A stretch of 64,000 nt of DNA from Acetobacter sicerae (GTDB lineage: Bacteria > Pseudomonadota > Alphaproteobacteria > Acetobacterales > Acetobacteraceae), in contig NZ_JAAABN010000010.1 in NCBI RefSeq assembly GCF_011516765.1, forward strand, positions 88,190 through 152,189, read 5' to 3'. Below, piece by piece: positions 32,663-42,198 of the stretch (its first letter is position 1; the number at the start of each line of letters is the position of its first letter). The notes beneath the pieces were generated by a model that was given only the letters and a program-made list of their open reading frames with translations, did not search any database and was not told the DNA's origin. Made by a program: the position numbers and the translations under genes.

Positions 32663-35221
32663 ATGAAAAATAATTTTATATTTTCTGTTTACAGCGGAGA
32701 CAGAAAAGCCATCCTCCCCGTTGTCCTGCTTTCCAGCGTAATGTTCCCTGTGGAATCCCGGTCTGAAACAGTTCAAAGCACTACATCCCAGTCCAATGAG
32801 GCTGTGATCGTGACAGGAACACGCTCTGCCGTGAAAGCGTCCAGAAGCATGGCGCCGATCGCCATCTTCACAGCGGCAGATCTGAAAAGAACGGGTCAGA
32901 CCAGTCTGAAAAATGCTATTGTTGCTCTTGATCCTTCAGCCAGCAACACACCAGGTTACCCCGGTCAGTTGGGTTTCACCACCAAAACCATGTCGCTGCG
33001 CGGTCTTGGCGCCAATGAGACTCTTGTTCTGGTTAATGGAAAACGTCGCCACACAATGTCTTCAGTTTTCTACGGCGGGGCTATGCAGGGGCAATCTCCC
33101 GTCGATCTCGACATGATTCCAATGAGTGCTGTTGATCACGTCGAAATTCTCAAGGATGGCGCCGCAGCCCAGTATGGATCTGACGCCATTGCGGGAGTAG
33201 TCAACATCATTCTTAAATCAGCCGATCATGGTGGTTCTCTGGATGTTGGTTACAATCAATATGGCTGGAGTGTTGGCACACTGGGCGATTTCGGGAAAGG
33301 CGGTAACCTGAACTACAATCAGGGCTTCAAGATAGGCCACGATGGCTTTCTGAACATTACGGCAGAATTTGTCGGCAATCAGTCAACAAATTACGGAGGG
33401 TATGTCCCCAAAACGCAAGGTGGCAGTGCAGTTCTTCTGTATCCACGACTGGCCGATGACTCAGAAGACCCACGGGAAAATGGAAATCGCTACCGACAGA
33501 TTTCGGGCAGCCCTGAATCAGAACGACAGAGCATCTCATATAATCTTGAAATTCCCATTGGAAAATCAACACGATTTTATTCCTACGCGACATACACACA
33601 CCGTACCGCTTTTGTCGCTGCCTGGTACAGACCATCCAATTCCCAACAGAATATCATGAGTGTTTATCCAGACGGTTATCTGCCGACCGATACGACGGAA
33701 GATCATGACTTTCAATTTACCAGCGGTTTCAAGGGAGATAATTTTTTCGGCTGGCACTGGGATGGAAGCATCAATTACGGACGGAACAACAGCAGTATCG
33801 GTATCCAAAATACCATTAACAACTCGCTGGGACCAAACAGTCCTCATGATTTTCATCTGCAGTCTCTTGCCAATTCAGAACTTACTGCTGATTTCGACAT
33901 CCGCCGTCCATTTCACACAGGTCTTTTCAAAAATCCCTTACAGGTCGCTGCAGGTCTTGAATACCGATATCAGCAGTATCAGGTCAGCGCCGGAGAATGG
34001 GCTGCGTGGGCTGATGGTGGGTATATCAATCCCGCCAGTTATGTTTTCCCTACTCCGACCGCAGCTCTTCCATTCGCCTCCGGTCTGGGCGCAACCTCTC
34101 CATCCCAGGCAGGCACGCACGACCGTATGAATGGAGCTTTCTATCTCGATCTGACCCAGAAAATAACAGACAGAATAACGGTAGCGCTCTCAGGACGGGA
34201 TGAACAGTACAGCGATTTCGGCAACGCCTTAAGTGGAAAAGCTTCCCTGCGTTACCAGGTCACTCCATGGATCGCCCTGCGGGGATCAGCCAGTAACGGC
34301 TTCCATGCCCCTACCCTGCAACAGGAATATTTCCAGAGCACAGCACTTTATTATTCAATACTGCCAAGCACGAACCAACTCGTGCAGTCCTATACCAATT
34401 ATGCTTCAGTGAACAATCCAGGGGCCCGTGCGCTTGGAGCAACTGCGCTCAAACCCGAAACCTCCCATAATTTCAGCGTTGGTTTCGTTCTGACCCCTCT
34501 GAAACGACTTGATATTTCCCTGGACGCCTATCGTATCGACATTTTCAATCAGATCGTACCCATATCAGTGTCTGGTGCGGGTGTTTCCGGGGCCACTGTT
34601 CTCGATATTCTCCATCAGGCTGGCGTAGTCCCGAATGACGGGCGTTACTATGGCTATACTTATGAGCGGAATGCCGCGCATACCCGCGCCATGGGATTGG
34701 ATCTTCAGGCTCATTACCTAAGCAGTTTCGGTAAAGCCGGAACCGTTGTGTGGACCGTCATGATGAATCAGCAACAGCACCAGATCATGCGGACCAACCC
34801 CTTAAACGTCAATCTTGGTGCGGGTGTCACAGCATTATATCGCAGTCAGATCGGTAACATGACAGCAATCTATCCACGCAATACATTGCGGTTGAGTGCG
34901 ACATGGAACATCGACGCCTGGAGTACTACAGTCAGAGTTTCACGCTATTCAAAAACCCAACTCTGGAGTGATCGGGGAGCAGCATACGATCAGACAGTCG
35001 CACCCGCATGGCTTGTTGATTTCGATGTTTCCTACACATTCCCGAACAGAATCAGGCTCTCTGCTGGAGGAAACAATGTTTTTAACCATCGGCCCCAGAG
35101 TCTCAGCAGTCTGGCGCAAGGCGCTCAATCCTTACTCCAGGTCAATCCCAATTATAGCTATGCTTCGGCCTATGGTTTGGAGGGGGGGTACTTCTATGGT
35201 CGCCTCAATTACACATGGTAA
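32663..35221 (+). CDS. TonB-dependent outer-membrane receptor
   Basis: Protein of 852 residues. Signal-like segment (about 12-34), TonB-box-like EAVIVTG near residue 46, then the plug domain (SLRGLGANETLVLVNGKRRH, HVEILKDGAAAQYGSDAIAGVVNIILK). The 22-strand barrel ends GRLNYTW with the terminal aromatic residue expected for outer-membrane insertion. The plug matches the large group of receptors for siderophores and organic nutrients. Placement after the SsuA-like and monooxygenase genes suggests uptake of their substrate. The 290 bases upstream (32373-32662) are very AT-rich and hold no gene, but probably a promoter. Confidence 0.92.
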   Translation: MKNNFIFSVYSGDRKAILPVVLLSSVMFPVESRSETVQSTTSQSNEAVIVTGTRSAVKASRSMAPIAIFTAADLKRTGQTSLKNAIVALDPSASNTPGYPGQLGFTTKTMSLRGLGANETLVLVNGKRRHTMSSVFYGGAMQGQSPVDLDMIPMSAVDHVEILKDGAAAQYGSDAIAGVVNIILKSADHGGSLDVGYNQYGWSVGTLGDFGKGGNLNYNQGFKIGHDGFLNITAEFVGNQSTNYGGYVPKTQGGSAVLLYPRLADDSEDPRENGNRYRQISGSPESERQSISYNLEIPIGKSTRFYSYATYTHRTAFVAAWYRPSNSQQNIMSVYPDGYLPTDTTEDHDFQFTSGFKGDNFFGWHWDGSINYGRNNSSIGIQNTINNSLGPNSPHDFHLQSLANSELTADFDIRRPFHTGLFKNPLQVAAGLEYRYQQYQVSAGEWAAWADGGYINPASYVFPTPTAALPFASGLGATSPSQAGTHDRMNGAFYLDLTQKITDRITVALSGRDEQYSDFGNALSGKASLRYQVTPWIALRGSASNGFHAPTLQQEYFQSTALYYSILPSTNQLVQSYTNYASVNNPGARALGATALKPETSHNFSVGFVLTPLKRLDISLDAYRIDIFNQIVPISVSGAGVSGATVLDILHQAGVVPNDGRYYGYTYERNAAHTRAMGLDLQAHYLSSFGKAGTVVWTVMMNQQQHQIMRTNPLNVNLGAGVTALYRSQIGNMTAIYPRNTLRLSATWNIDAWSTTVRVSRYSKTQLWSDRGAAYDQTVAPAWLVDFDVSYTFPNRIRLSAGGNNVFNHRPQSLSSLAQGAQSLLQVNPNYSYASAYGLEGGYFYGRLNYTW

Positions 35222-35308
35222 ATACACACCATACCAAGGAAACAATTTTCCAGAAAAATCTATTGTGATACTTCTGAAAACGCGCTTCACGGTATCATCA
35301 TGCAATAC

Positions 35309-35344
35309 AAAAAAAGACTACAGCAGCGTTCGTGCCGTAGTCTT
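35309..35344 (-). terminator. Rho-independent terminator of putA
   Basis: On the minus strand the stem AAGACTACGGC / GCTGTAGTCTT-like arms are followed by seven T residues, just past the putA stop at 35370. Confidence 0.8.
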
Positions 35345-35369
35345 CTCAACTTCAGAGAGGAAAGGTTTC

Positions 35370-38300
35370 TTACCCCAGCGTCATCAGGCTCGCGTTTCCA
35401 CCTGCCGCCGTTGTGTTGGTGCTGCGGGACTGCTCCTCCAGCACGCTTTCGGAATGCGGCAAAGATGTTCCGGTCAGATAAGCCGGGACAATCGGCCCGT
35501 TGCCTTCCGCCAGTTCCTTGCGGGCCTGACGGAAAATCGCATTATCTTCCTCACCCAGCAGGACCGCACAGGGCTCGGCAGTCGCACTCGCAACAAGGCG
35601 GATAAAAGGATTCAGTCTGAAAGGCAGCGTCCCGATCCATCCCGTCAGGTCGGCAGGCGCAAGGATCAGCACCTCGTTGCCTCCCGACAAGGCGAATGAA
35701 ATCTGGTCGAACAGTCCTTCCTGCGTGACAGGAATGCACAGCACCGCGCCACGCGACGTCAGACGATAGAGATTCTGCTCACCGACCGGCCCCGGCAGGA
35801 CGCGTTCCTCGCCGAAAAGAGACCGACCTGAGCAGTCCCGGGAAACCTTCTGGGCCCGGACATCCCCCCGACCGCACAGCCAGTCCGTCCACATCGTCTT
35901 TTCCGGTGTCACCTGACTCACTCCCGTCTTTTCGACAGCGGGCGCCTCCGACAGCAGACGACGCAGGATCAGTGGGCCACCCGCCTTCGGTCCCGTCCCG
36001 GAAAGCCCACGTCCACCGAACGGCTGCACACCAACGACAGCGCCAATGGTGTTTCGATTGACGTAGAGATTTCCAGCATCAATACGCGACAGCACATGAC
36101 GGACCATGGAATCCAGACGGGTGTGCAGACCGAATGTCAGGCCATAGCCGGTGCCATTGATGTCATTGAGCAGATCATCGAGACGGTCGCGCTGGTAACG
36201 CACCACATGCAGGACAGGACCAAACACCTCCGGACCGATCTCACGGATACTGTGCACCTCGATCAGGGTCGGAGGAACAAAGCTGCCGTTGGCGCAGTCC
36301 TGTGGCAGGTTCAGAGAAGTGACCGGCGCTTTACGCTTGCGGAACACCTCAATGTGTTTCGTGATTCCTGCCGCAGCTTCCGCCGTGATGACCGGTCCGA
36401 CATCGCAGGACAGTTCCGCCGGATTACCGATCCGCAGTTCGTCCATTGCGCCACGCAGCATGGTCAGAACGTGATCGGCGCAGTCCTCCTGCACGCAGAG
36501 AACACGCAGCGCCGAACAGCGCTGACCAGCACTGTCGAAAGCGGAAGCCAGCACATCGACAACCACCTGTTCCGCAAGAGCGGAAGAGTCGACGATCATC
36601 GCATTCTGGCCGCCGGTTTCAGCAACAAACGGCACCGGCTGCCCTGTCGTGGTCCGGCGGCCCTCAAGCTGACGGTTGATCAACTGCGCCACCATCGTCG
36701 AGCCGGTGAACATCACGCCCATCACACGCTCGTCGGCCACAGCAGCGGCCCCGACATCGCCTTCTCCCGGCAGAAGATGCAGCACATCCACAGGAACGCC
36801 TGCTTCGTGCATGATTTTCACAGCTTCGGCTGCAATCAGAGGTGTTTCTTCAGCCGGTTTTGCAATGACCGCATTGCCTGCCGCCAGAGCCGCCGAGACC
36901 TGCCCAAGGAAAATCGCTAGCGGGAAGTTCCACGGGCTGATGCAGGTCACTACACCCAGTGGCTTGTGTGTGTCGTTGTTGAAATCCCGTCGGATCGTCG
37001 CGCCGTAGTAGCGCAGGAAATCGACAGCCTCGCGCACTTCGGCCACGGAGTTCGGCAGGGATTTCCCGGCCTCGCGTCCGAGGAGAGCCATAAGCGCCGG
37101 ATGACGTTCTTCCAGAATATCCGCAGCTTTTGCAAGAATGGTCGCACGATCGTCCGGGCTTGTTTCCGCCCATGCCGTCTGACCTTTCACGGCGGCGTCG
37201 ACAGCCTGCGTCACCACCTCCGGCGTCGCCCAGACGACTGTCCCTACAACGTCCCGCCGGTCAGCAGGATTGGTCACATCCTGCTTCGGACCAGTGGAGA
37301 TCGTTTTACCTGAGACAATCGGACCAGCGTCCAGTGTGCGGGGCGCATTGCGGATGCCCGCCTCCAGTTCGGACAGAACACGCTCGTCGGCCAGATCCAC
37401 ACCCGCCGAGTTTGTCCGCTCCGGCGCAAACATGTCCTGTGGCTTGCGAATTTCCGAATGTGGCGCACCATACGGTGTGTAGCGCCGCGCCACTTCAATC
37501 GGATCTTCAATCAGCCTGGCAACAGGAATGGCAGCATCGCCAATCTGGTTCACGAAGGACGAATTCGCACCGTTTTCCAGCAGACGACGCACAAGATAGG
37601 CCAGCAGGGTCTTGTGCGTGCCGACTGGTGCGTAAATGCGAGCCGGGCGGTTCAGCTTGTCCGCACCGACCACCTGTCGGTAAAGCGGCTCGCCCATGCC
37701 GTGCAGGCACTGAAACTCGTAGGACCCGACATGAAAGTCTTGGCCTGCCAGCGTGTAGATGGTCGCCAGAGTGCGGGCGTTATGCGAGGCGAACTGCGGA
37801 AAGATCGCATCCCGTGCGTCCAGCAGCTTACGGGCGCAGGCAATGTAGCTGATGTCCGTGTGACATTTGCGGGTATAGACCGGAAAATCGCTCAGCCCTT
37901 CAACCTGAGTCTTCTTGATTTCGCTATCCCAATAAGCGCCTTTGACCAGACGCACCATGATGCGATGATTCGTCCGGCGCGCGAGGTCAATGATGAAATC
38001 CAGAGCGAAAGGCGCACGCTTTCCGTAGGCCTGCACCACGAAGCCGATGCCGTTCCAGCCTTCCAGACCCGGCGTGGCGCATAGCGCTTCCAGAATATCG
38101 AGCGACAGGTCGAGACGCTCGGTCTCCTCGGCGTCGATATTGATCCCGATGTCATAGCGTCGGGCCCGCAGCACGAGATCCTGCACGATCGGCAGCAGTT
38201 CGTTCATCACCCGGTCGCGCTGGGCGCGGGAGTAACGGGGATGCAGCGCCGACAGCTTGATGGAAATACCGGGACGTTCGTAAACGTTCGCGCCTCTGGC

Positions 38301-39020
38301 GCTGCGACCGATCACATCGATCGCCCTGATATAATCCTGCCGGTAACGCTCGGCATCGGCGGCGGTGTAAGCCGCTTCACCCAGCATGTCATAGGAATAG
38401 CTGAAGCCCTGCTCTTCCAGTTTCTGACTGTTCCTGCGGGCCTGTTCGATGGTCTGTCCCAGCACGAACTGCTCGCCCATCAGGCGCATGGCGGCATCGA
38501 CGGCCTTGCGCACGACCGGCATGGAGTTGCGCTCGACAAACCCCATCAATGCGCCGGACAAACGTTTCTCGTCATGCTCGCCCATGAGCCGTCCGGTCAG
38601 CGCCAGCCCCCATGCCGCCGCATTGGCGAACATCGGCTTGCCACGCGCGACATGCGAGAGCCAGTCACTCTCCCCGATCTTGTCCTGAATCAGCGCGTCG
38701 CGTGTCGCCGTATCGGGAATGCGCAGCAGAGCCTCGGCGAGGCACATCAGCGCGACTCCCTCCGTCGTGGACAGTGAGAACTCCTGCACCAGTGTTTCCA
38801 CAAGTCCCGGATTCCGACGGGCGCGCAGCGTCTCCGTCAGGCGGGCGGCGATTGAAGTCACGGCGATGTTCTGTCCGTCCGTCAGGGTCGCGGCGGGCGT
38901 CAGAGCCTCGACACACGCGGCTTCAGGCTGGCGAAAAGCGTTGATGATGGCCTTTCTCAGCGGCGGCAGGGACGAAAAGTCCGGAACGGAGGCTGAGTCG
39001 GGGAGGTGTGTTGCTGTCAT
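35370..39020 (-). CDS. putA: Bifunctional proline dehydrogenase / L-glutamate gamma-semialdehyde dehydrogenase
   Basis: Protein of 1216 residues that oxidises proline to glutamate in two channelled steps. The FAD PRODH barrel covers about residues 190-490 (RPGISIKLSALHPRYSRAQRD, NIDAEETERLDLSLDILE, LVKGAYWDSEIK, YAPVGTHKTLLAYLVRRLLENGANSSFVNQI). The aldehyde dehydrogenase part covers about 570-1080, with PWNFPLAIFLGQ, ETGGQNAMIVDSSA, and the nucleophile in SAGQRCSALRVLC. The C-terminal 130 residues form an extra domain as in type B PutA. I see no clear ribbon-helix-helix at the N-terminus, so it is probably not a self-repressor. The divergent GntR gene is a candidate regulator. Confidence 0.95.
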   Translation of the reverse strand: MTATHLPDSASVPDFSSLPPLRKAIINAFRQPEAACVEALTPAATLTDGQNIAVTSIAARLTETLRARRNPGLVETLVQEFSLSTTEGVALMCLAEALLRIPDTATRDALIQDKIGESDWLSHVARGKPMFANAAAWGLALTGRLMGEHDEKRLSGALMGFVERNSMPVVRKAVDAAMRLMGEQFVLGQTIEQARRNSQKLEEQGFSYSYDMLGEAAYTAADAERYRQDYIRAIDVIGRSARGANVYERPGISIKLSALHPRYSRAQRDRVMNELLPIVQDLVLRARRYDIGINIDAEETERLDLSLDILEALCATPGLEGWNGIGFVVQAYGKRAPFALDFIIDLARRTNHRIMVRLVKGAYWDSEIKKTQVEGLSDFPVYTRKCHTDISYIACARKLLDARDAIFPQFASHNARTLATIYTLAGQDFHVGSYEFQCLHGMGEPLYRQVVGADKLNRPARIYAPVGTHKTLLAYLVRRLLENGANSSFVNQIGDAAIPVARLIEDPIEVARRYTPYGAPHSEIRKPQDMFAPERTNSAGVDLADERVLSELEAGIRNAPRTLDAGPIVSGKTISTGPKQDVTNPADRRDVVGTVVWATPEVVTQAVDAAVKGQTAWAETSPDDRATILAKAADILEERHPALMALLGREAGKSLPNSVAEVREAVDFLRYYGATIRRDFNNDTHKPLGVVTCISPWNFPLAIFLGQVSAALAAGNAVIAKPAEETPLIAAEAVKIMHEAGVPVDVLHLLPGEGDVGAAAVADERVMGVMFTGSTMVAQLINRQLEGRRTTTGQPVPFVAETGGQNAMIVDSSALAEQVVVDVLASAFDSAGQRCSALRVLCVQEDCADHVLTMLRGAMDELRIGNPAELSCDVGPVITAEAAAGITKHIEVFRKRKAPVTSLNLPQDCANGSFVPPTLIEVHSIREIGPEVFGPVLHVVRYQRDRLDDLLNDINGTGYGLTFGLHTRLDSMVRHVLSRIDAGNLYVNRNTIGAVVGVQPFGGRGLSGTGPKAGGPLILRRLLSEAPAVEKTGVSQVTPEKTMWTDWLCGRGDVRAQKVSRDCSGRSLFGEERVLPGPVGEQNLYRLTSRGAVLCIPVTQEGLFDQISFALSGGNEVLILAPADLTGWIGTLPFRLNPFIRLVASATAEPCAVLLGEEDNAIFRQARKELAEGNGPIVPAYLTGTSLPHSESVLEEQSRSTNTTAAGGNASLMTLG

Positions 39021-39285
39021 GGGAGCGACATTCCAAAAGGCCGGCCAGAGTGTCAGCCCTGATGCGATGCTGACCCATCTGGTTGCGGTATCACAATGAT
39101 AATTTCTCCCATGTCATAGAAATATAATCACCGCAATATATTATATTATCAGAGCGGCGCTCCGCTCTGACAGCCTCTTTTCCGCCTCCCGATCTCCCCT
39201 TCCGATCAAGGCCTGACCAAACATTACGATTATGGTATGATGCGCCCTGCCTCACAGACTTCTCTCTGACCGGAATGCCGTCGAA

Positions 39286-39978
39286 ATGCTGCCGACCCGA
39301 CTTTTTGCCAGTGTAGAAACCATCGCGCATGGCACCGCAGCTGAAACGATCTGCATCGCCCTGCGAAACGCCATCCTCGCCGATATTATCCAGACAGGGC
39401 AGGCGCTCCCTCAGTCCGAACTCGCCAATGGATTCGGGGTCAGCATCATTCCTGTCCGGGAAGCGCTCAAGCGGCTGGAGGCGGAAGGGTTCGTCACCTG
39501 CCTGCCCAACCGGGGAGCAGTGGTCATTGGTCTCGATGAAGAGGATATTCTCGAATATTCCCGCATCCGCGCCCTGCTGGAAGAACAGGCGGCGGCGGAA
39601 GGCGTACGAAACATGACACGGGTGGACCTCGCTCATGTCGAGGATGCTTACGAAGCCTTTGTAGAGGATGGCGTCACCCATTCGGGCAGCCTGAACAGGG
39701 CGTTCCATAACGCCATCTATGCTGCCGCCAGACGCCCCTGCCTGCTGGAAATGATCGAAGACCTGCACATCAAGCTTGATCGTTACATCCGTGGGCATCT
39801 GGTCATTGAGGGTCGCAAGGCCATCACGGACCGCGAACACAAGGCCATACTGGACGCCTGCCGCGCCCGCGACCCGGAACTGTGCGCCCGCCTGACCCGG
39901 GACCACATTCTGGAAGCCGCCACTATTTCGGTGGATGTTTTCCGCAAGAAGGTCGCCGAGGAAGCGGCTGGCAGATAA
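39286..39978 (+). CDS. GntR/FadR-family transcriptional regulator
   Basis: Protein of 230 residues. N-terminal winged HTH (about 15-80): AAETICIALRNAILADIIQTGQALPQSELANGFG then IPVREALKRLEAEGFVTCLPNRGAVV, typical GntR. The C-terminal FCD effector domain includes ARDPELCARLTRDHI. It is divergent from putA across 265 bases (39021-39285). This gap contains an AT-rich near-palindrome AATATATTATATT near 39133 and no gene. Control of putA is plausible by position only. Confidence 0.88.
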   Translation: MLPTRLFASVETIAHGTAAETICIALRNAILADIIQTGQALPQSELANGFGVSIIPVREALKRLEAEGFVTCLPNRGAVVIGLDEEDILEYSRIRALLEEQAAAEGVRNMTRVDLAHVEDAYEAFVEDGVTHSGSLNRAFHNAIYAAARRPCLLEMIEDLHIKLDRYIRGHLVIEGRKAITDREHKAILDACRARDPELCARLTRDHILEAATISVDVFRKKVAEEAAGR

Positions 39979-40005
39979 GTCCCGTCTGGTCTGAACGCCA
40001 CAGGC

Positions 40006-40036
40006 ATGAAGGGCAGAGTCATCCTCCGCCCTTCAT
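40006..40036. terminator. Bidirectional terminator hairpin
   Basis: ATGAAGGGC / GCCCTTCAT, a perfect 9-bp stem between the convergent GntR and acs genes. Confidence 0.55.
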
Positions 40037-40040
40037 AAAC

Positions 40041-41939
40041 TCACGCTTTGCCGACGATCCTGATGAGATCGTTCACAATCCCCGGATTGGCCAGCGTGGA
40101 CAGATCGCCAAACCCTTCCGTCTCGCCACAGGCAATCTTGCGCATGAGCCTGCGGACATTCTTGCCGGATCGTGTCTTGGGCAGGTCCGGCACGACATAG
40201 ACCGCCTCCGGCACCGCATAACGCCCCACCTTGCAGGCGATGGTCCTGATGACCTGATCCTTCAGACCAGTCGTCTGCTCTTCGCTCAGTCCTTCATGCG
40301 GCACGATATAGACCACAAGACCCTGCCCCTTGATGTCGTGGGGAATACCCACGGCGGAGCTTTCGGAAATATCGTGAATTTCCGAAATGGCGTCCTCGAT
40401 TTCCGCCGAGCCGATACGGTGACCGGACACATTGATCACGTCGTCCACGCGCCCCGTGATCCAGTAATACCCATCCGCGTCGCGGCGCGCGCCATCACCC
40501 GTGAAATAATGACCGGGATACGGCTTGAGGTAGGTTGTCTGGAACAGGGCGTCATCATTCCAGATGGTCAGGGCACGCCCCGGCCATGAGCCGTCAATGC
40601 ACAGGATACCTTCGACAACTCCATCCAGCGGCGTGCCTTTTTCATCCAGCAGCACAGGATTGACGCCCGGCAGCGGCAGCGTGGCCGAAGCAGGGCGCGG
40701 TTCGACGGCATAGGGCACCAGCGAAATCATCGCCCCTCCGGTTTCCGTCTGCCACCATGTATCGACCAGCGCGCACCGCCCGCCGCCGATCACGTCATGA
40801 AACCAGGTCCACGCCTCGTGATTGATGGGCTCGCCGACAGATCCCAGCACCCGGAGGCTCGACAGGTCATAGCCGACGGGAATCTCGTTGCCTTCGCTCA
40901 TCAGCGCCCGGATGGCGGTCGGCGAGGTGTAGAACGTCGTGACACCGTGCTTCTGGATCACATCCCACCAGCGGCCCGGCGTCGGGTGAGACGGCATGCC
41001 TTCGAACAGCAGCAGGGTCGCACCGTTGGCGAGCGGACCATAGGACACATAGGTATGCCCCGTGATCCAGCCGATATCGGCCGTGCACCAGAACACGTCG
41101 CCCGGCTGATGATCGAAGATCAGCTCATGCGTGTAGGACGCCCATGTGAGATAGCCGCCGGTGCCGTGGACAATGCCTTTCGGCTTGCCGGTGCTGCCAG
41201 ACGTGTAAAGCAGGAACAGCGGGTCGGTCGCATTCATCGCCTCCGGCTCGCACGTCGTCGGAGCCGCTTCCAGCAGAGGCGTCAGCAGCGAGTCACGCTC
41301 CTCGGTCAAAGGCACGGCATCATCCGTCACCTCGACCACCAGCACGCGCCGGACCGTCGAAGCCTCGCCACGTAAGGCGATGGCCGCGTCCATCGTGGTC
41401 TTGAACGGAATCCGTTTCGCGCCACGCCGCCCGACATTGGCGGTAATGACGACAACAGCCCCACTGTCAGCCAGACGGTCAGCGATGGCTTCAGCGGAAA
41501 ACCCGCCGAACAGGACCATATGCATCGCGCCGATCCGCGCGCACGCCTGCATGGCGATGATGCCTTCGACCACCGCAGGCAGATGAATCGCTACCCGATC
41601 GCCGCGCTTGACGCCGCTATCCCGCAGGATGTTGGCCAGCGCGCAGACGCGGGCATGCAACTCGCGATAGCTCAGGCGAAGGACATTGGAATCCTCCTCG
41701 CCCTGCCAGATGATCGCGGTCTGATCTCCGCGTGTCGCCAGATGGCGATCGAGGCAGTTCACGCTTGCGTTGAGCGCGCCATCCGCAAACCAGCCCTTGC
41801 CAATATCCACGGCTGACTTCGGCGCGACGGACCACGCCAGACGGCTGCTTTCCCTGAGCCAGAAAGCTTCCGGATCGTTTCGGGCCGTTTCAACCAAACG
41901 CTTGTAAGATTCGGGGGTCAAACGGGGCGTGGACAACAT
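40041..41939 (-). CDS. acs: Acetyl-CoA synthetase (AMP-forming)
   Basis: Protein of 632 residues that makes acetyl-CoA from acetate, ATP and CoA; important for acetate overoxidation. Motifs: adenylation P-loop LYTSGSTGKPKG, VDTWWQTETGGAMI, FTGDGARRDADGYYWITGRVDDVINVSGHRIGS, and the C-terminal lysine controlled by acetylation in PKTRSGKNVRR. The frame opens at 41999, but ATG 41939 gives a usual N-terminus. A propionyl-CoA-preferring enzyme cannot be excluded. The 260 bases upstream, to alr, hold no gene. Confidence 0.92.
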   Translation of the reverse strand: MLSTPRLTPESYKRLVETARNDPEAFWLRESSRLAWSVAPKSAVDIGKGWFADGALNASVNCLDRHLATRGDQTAIIWQGEEDSNVLRLSYRELHARVCALANILRDSGVKRGDRVAIHLPAVVEGIIAMQACARIGAMHMVLFGGFSAEAIADRLADSGAVVVITANVGRRGAKRIPFKTTMDAAIALRGEASTVRRVLVVEVTDDAVPLTEERDSLLTPLLEAAPTTCEPEAMNATDPLFLLYTSGSTGKPKGIVHGTGGYLTWASYTHELIFDHQPGDVFWCTADIGWITGHTYVSYGPLANGATLLLFEGMPSHPTPGRWWDVIQKHGVTTFYTSPTAIRALMSEGNEIPVGYDLSSLRVLGSVGEPINHEAWTWFHDVIGGGRCALVDTWWQTETGGAMISLVPYAVEPRPASATLPLPGVNPVLLDEKGTPLDGVVEGILCIDGSWPGRALTIWNDDALFQTTYLKPYPGHYFTGDGARRDADGYYWITGRVDDVINVSGHRIGSAEIEDAISEIHDISESSAVGIPHDIKGQGLVVYIVPHEGLSEEQTTGLKDQVIRTIACKVGRYAVPEAVYVVPDLPKTRSGKNVRRLMRKIACGETEGFGDLSTLANPGIVNDLIRIVGKA

Positions 41940-42198
41940 GGAGCGGTCTTCTTCTTCTTTTTGGTGAGAGAGTTTGAGTTCAGCGCCGAAACCAGTCACT
42001 GCAATAATACTGACCGGTTTCCCGCCGACTGAACAAGTAAAATATTATCCTGACCGTGGAGTTCCCGGAAAACTGCGGCTTTTACGGCACAGATTTACAT
42101 GAATGAAAATGTTGTAAATCCACTTACGCGCGCAAAACAAACCGAATTCATGCTCTGAAAACCGTCAGTTTTCCGATGATTTACTTACGCTATAGAAA

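Noticed and set aside
42157..42173. GAAAAC/GTTTTC hairpin after alr
   Set aside because: Six-bp AT-rich stem without a T-run; too weak to call a terminator.
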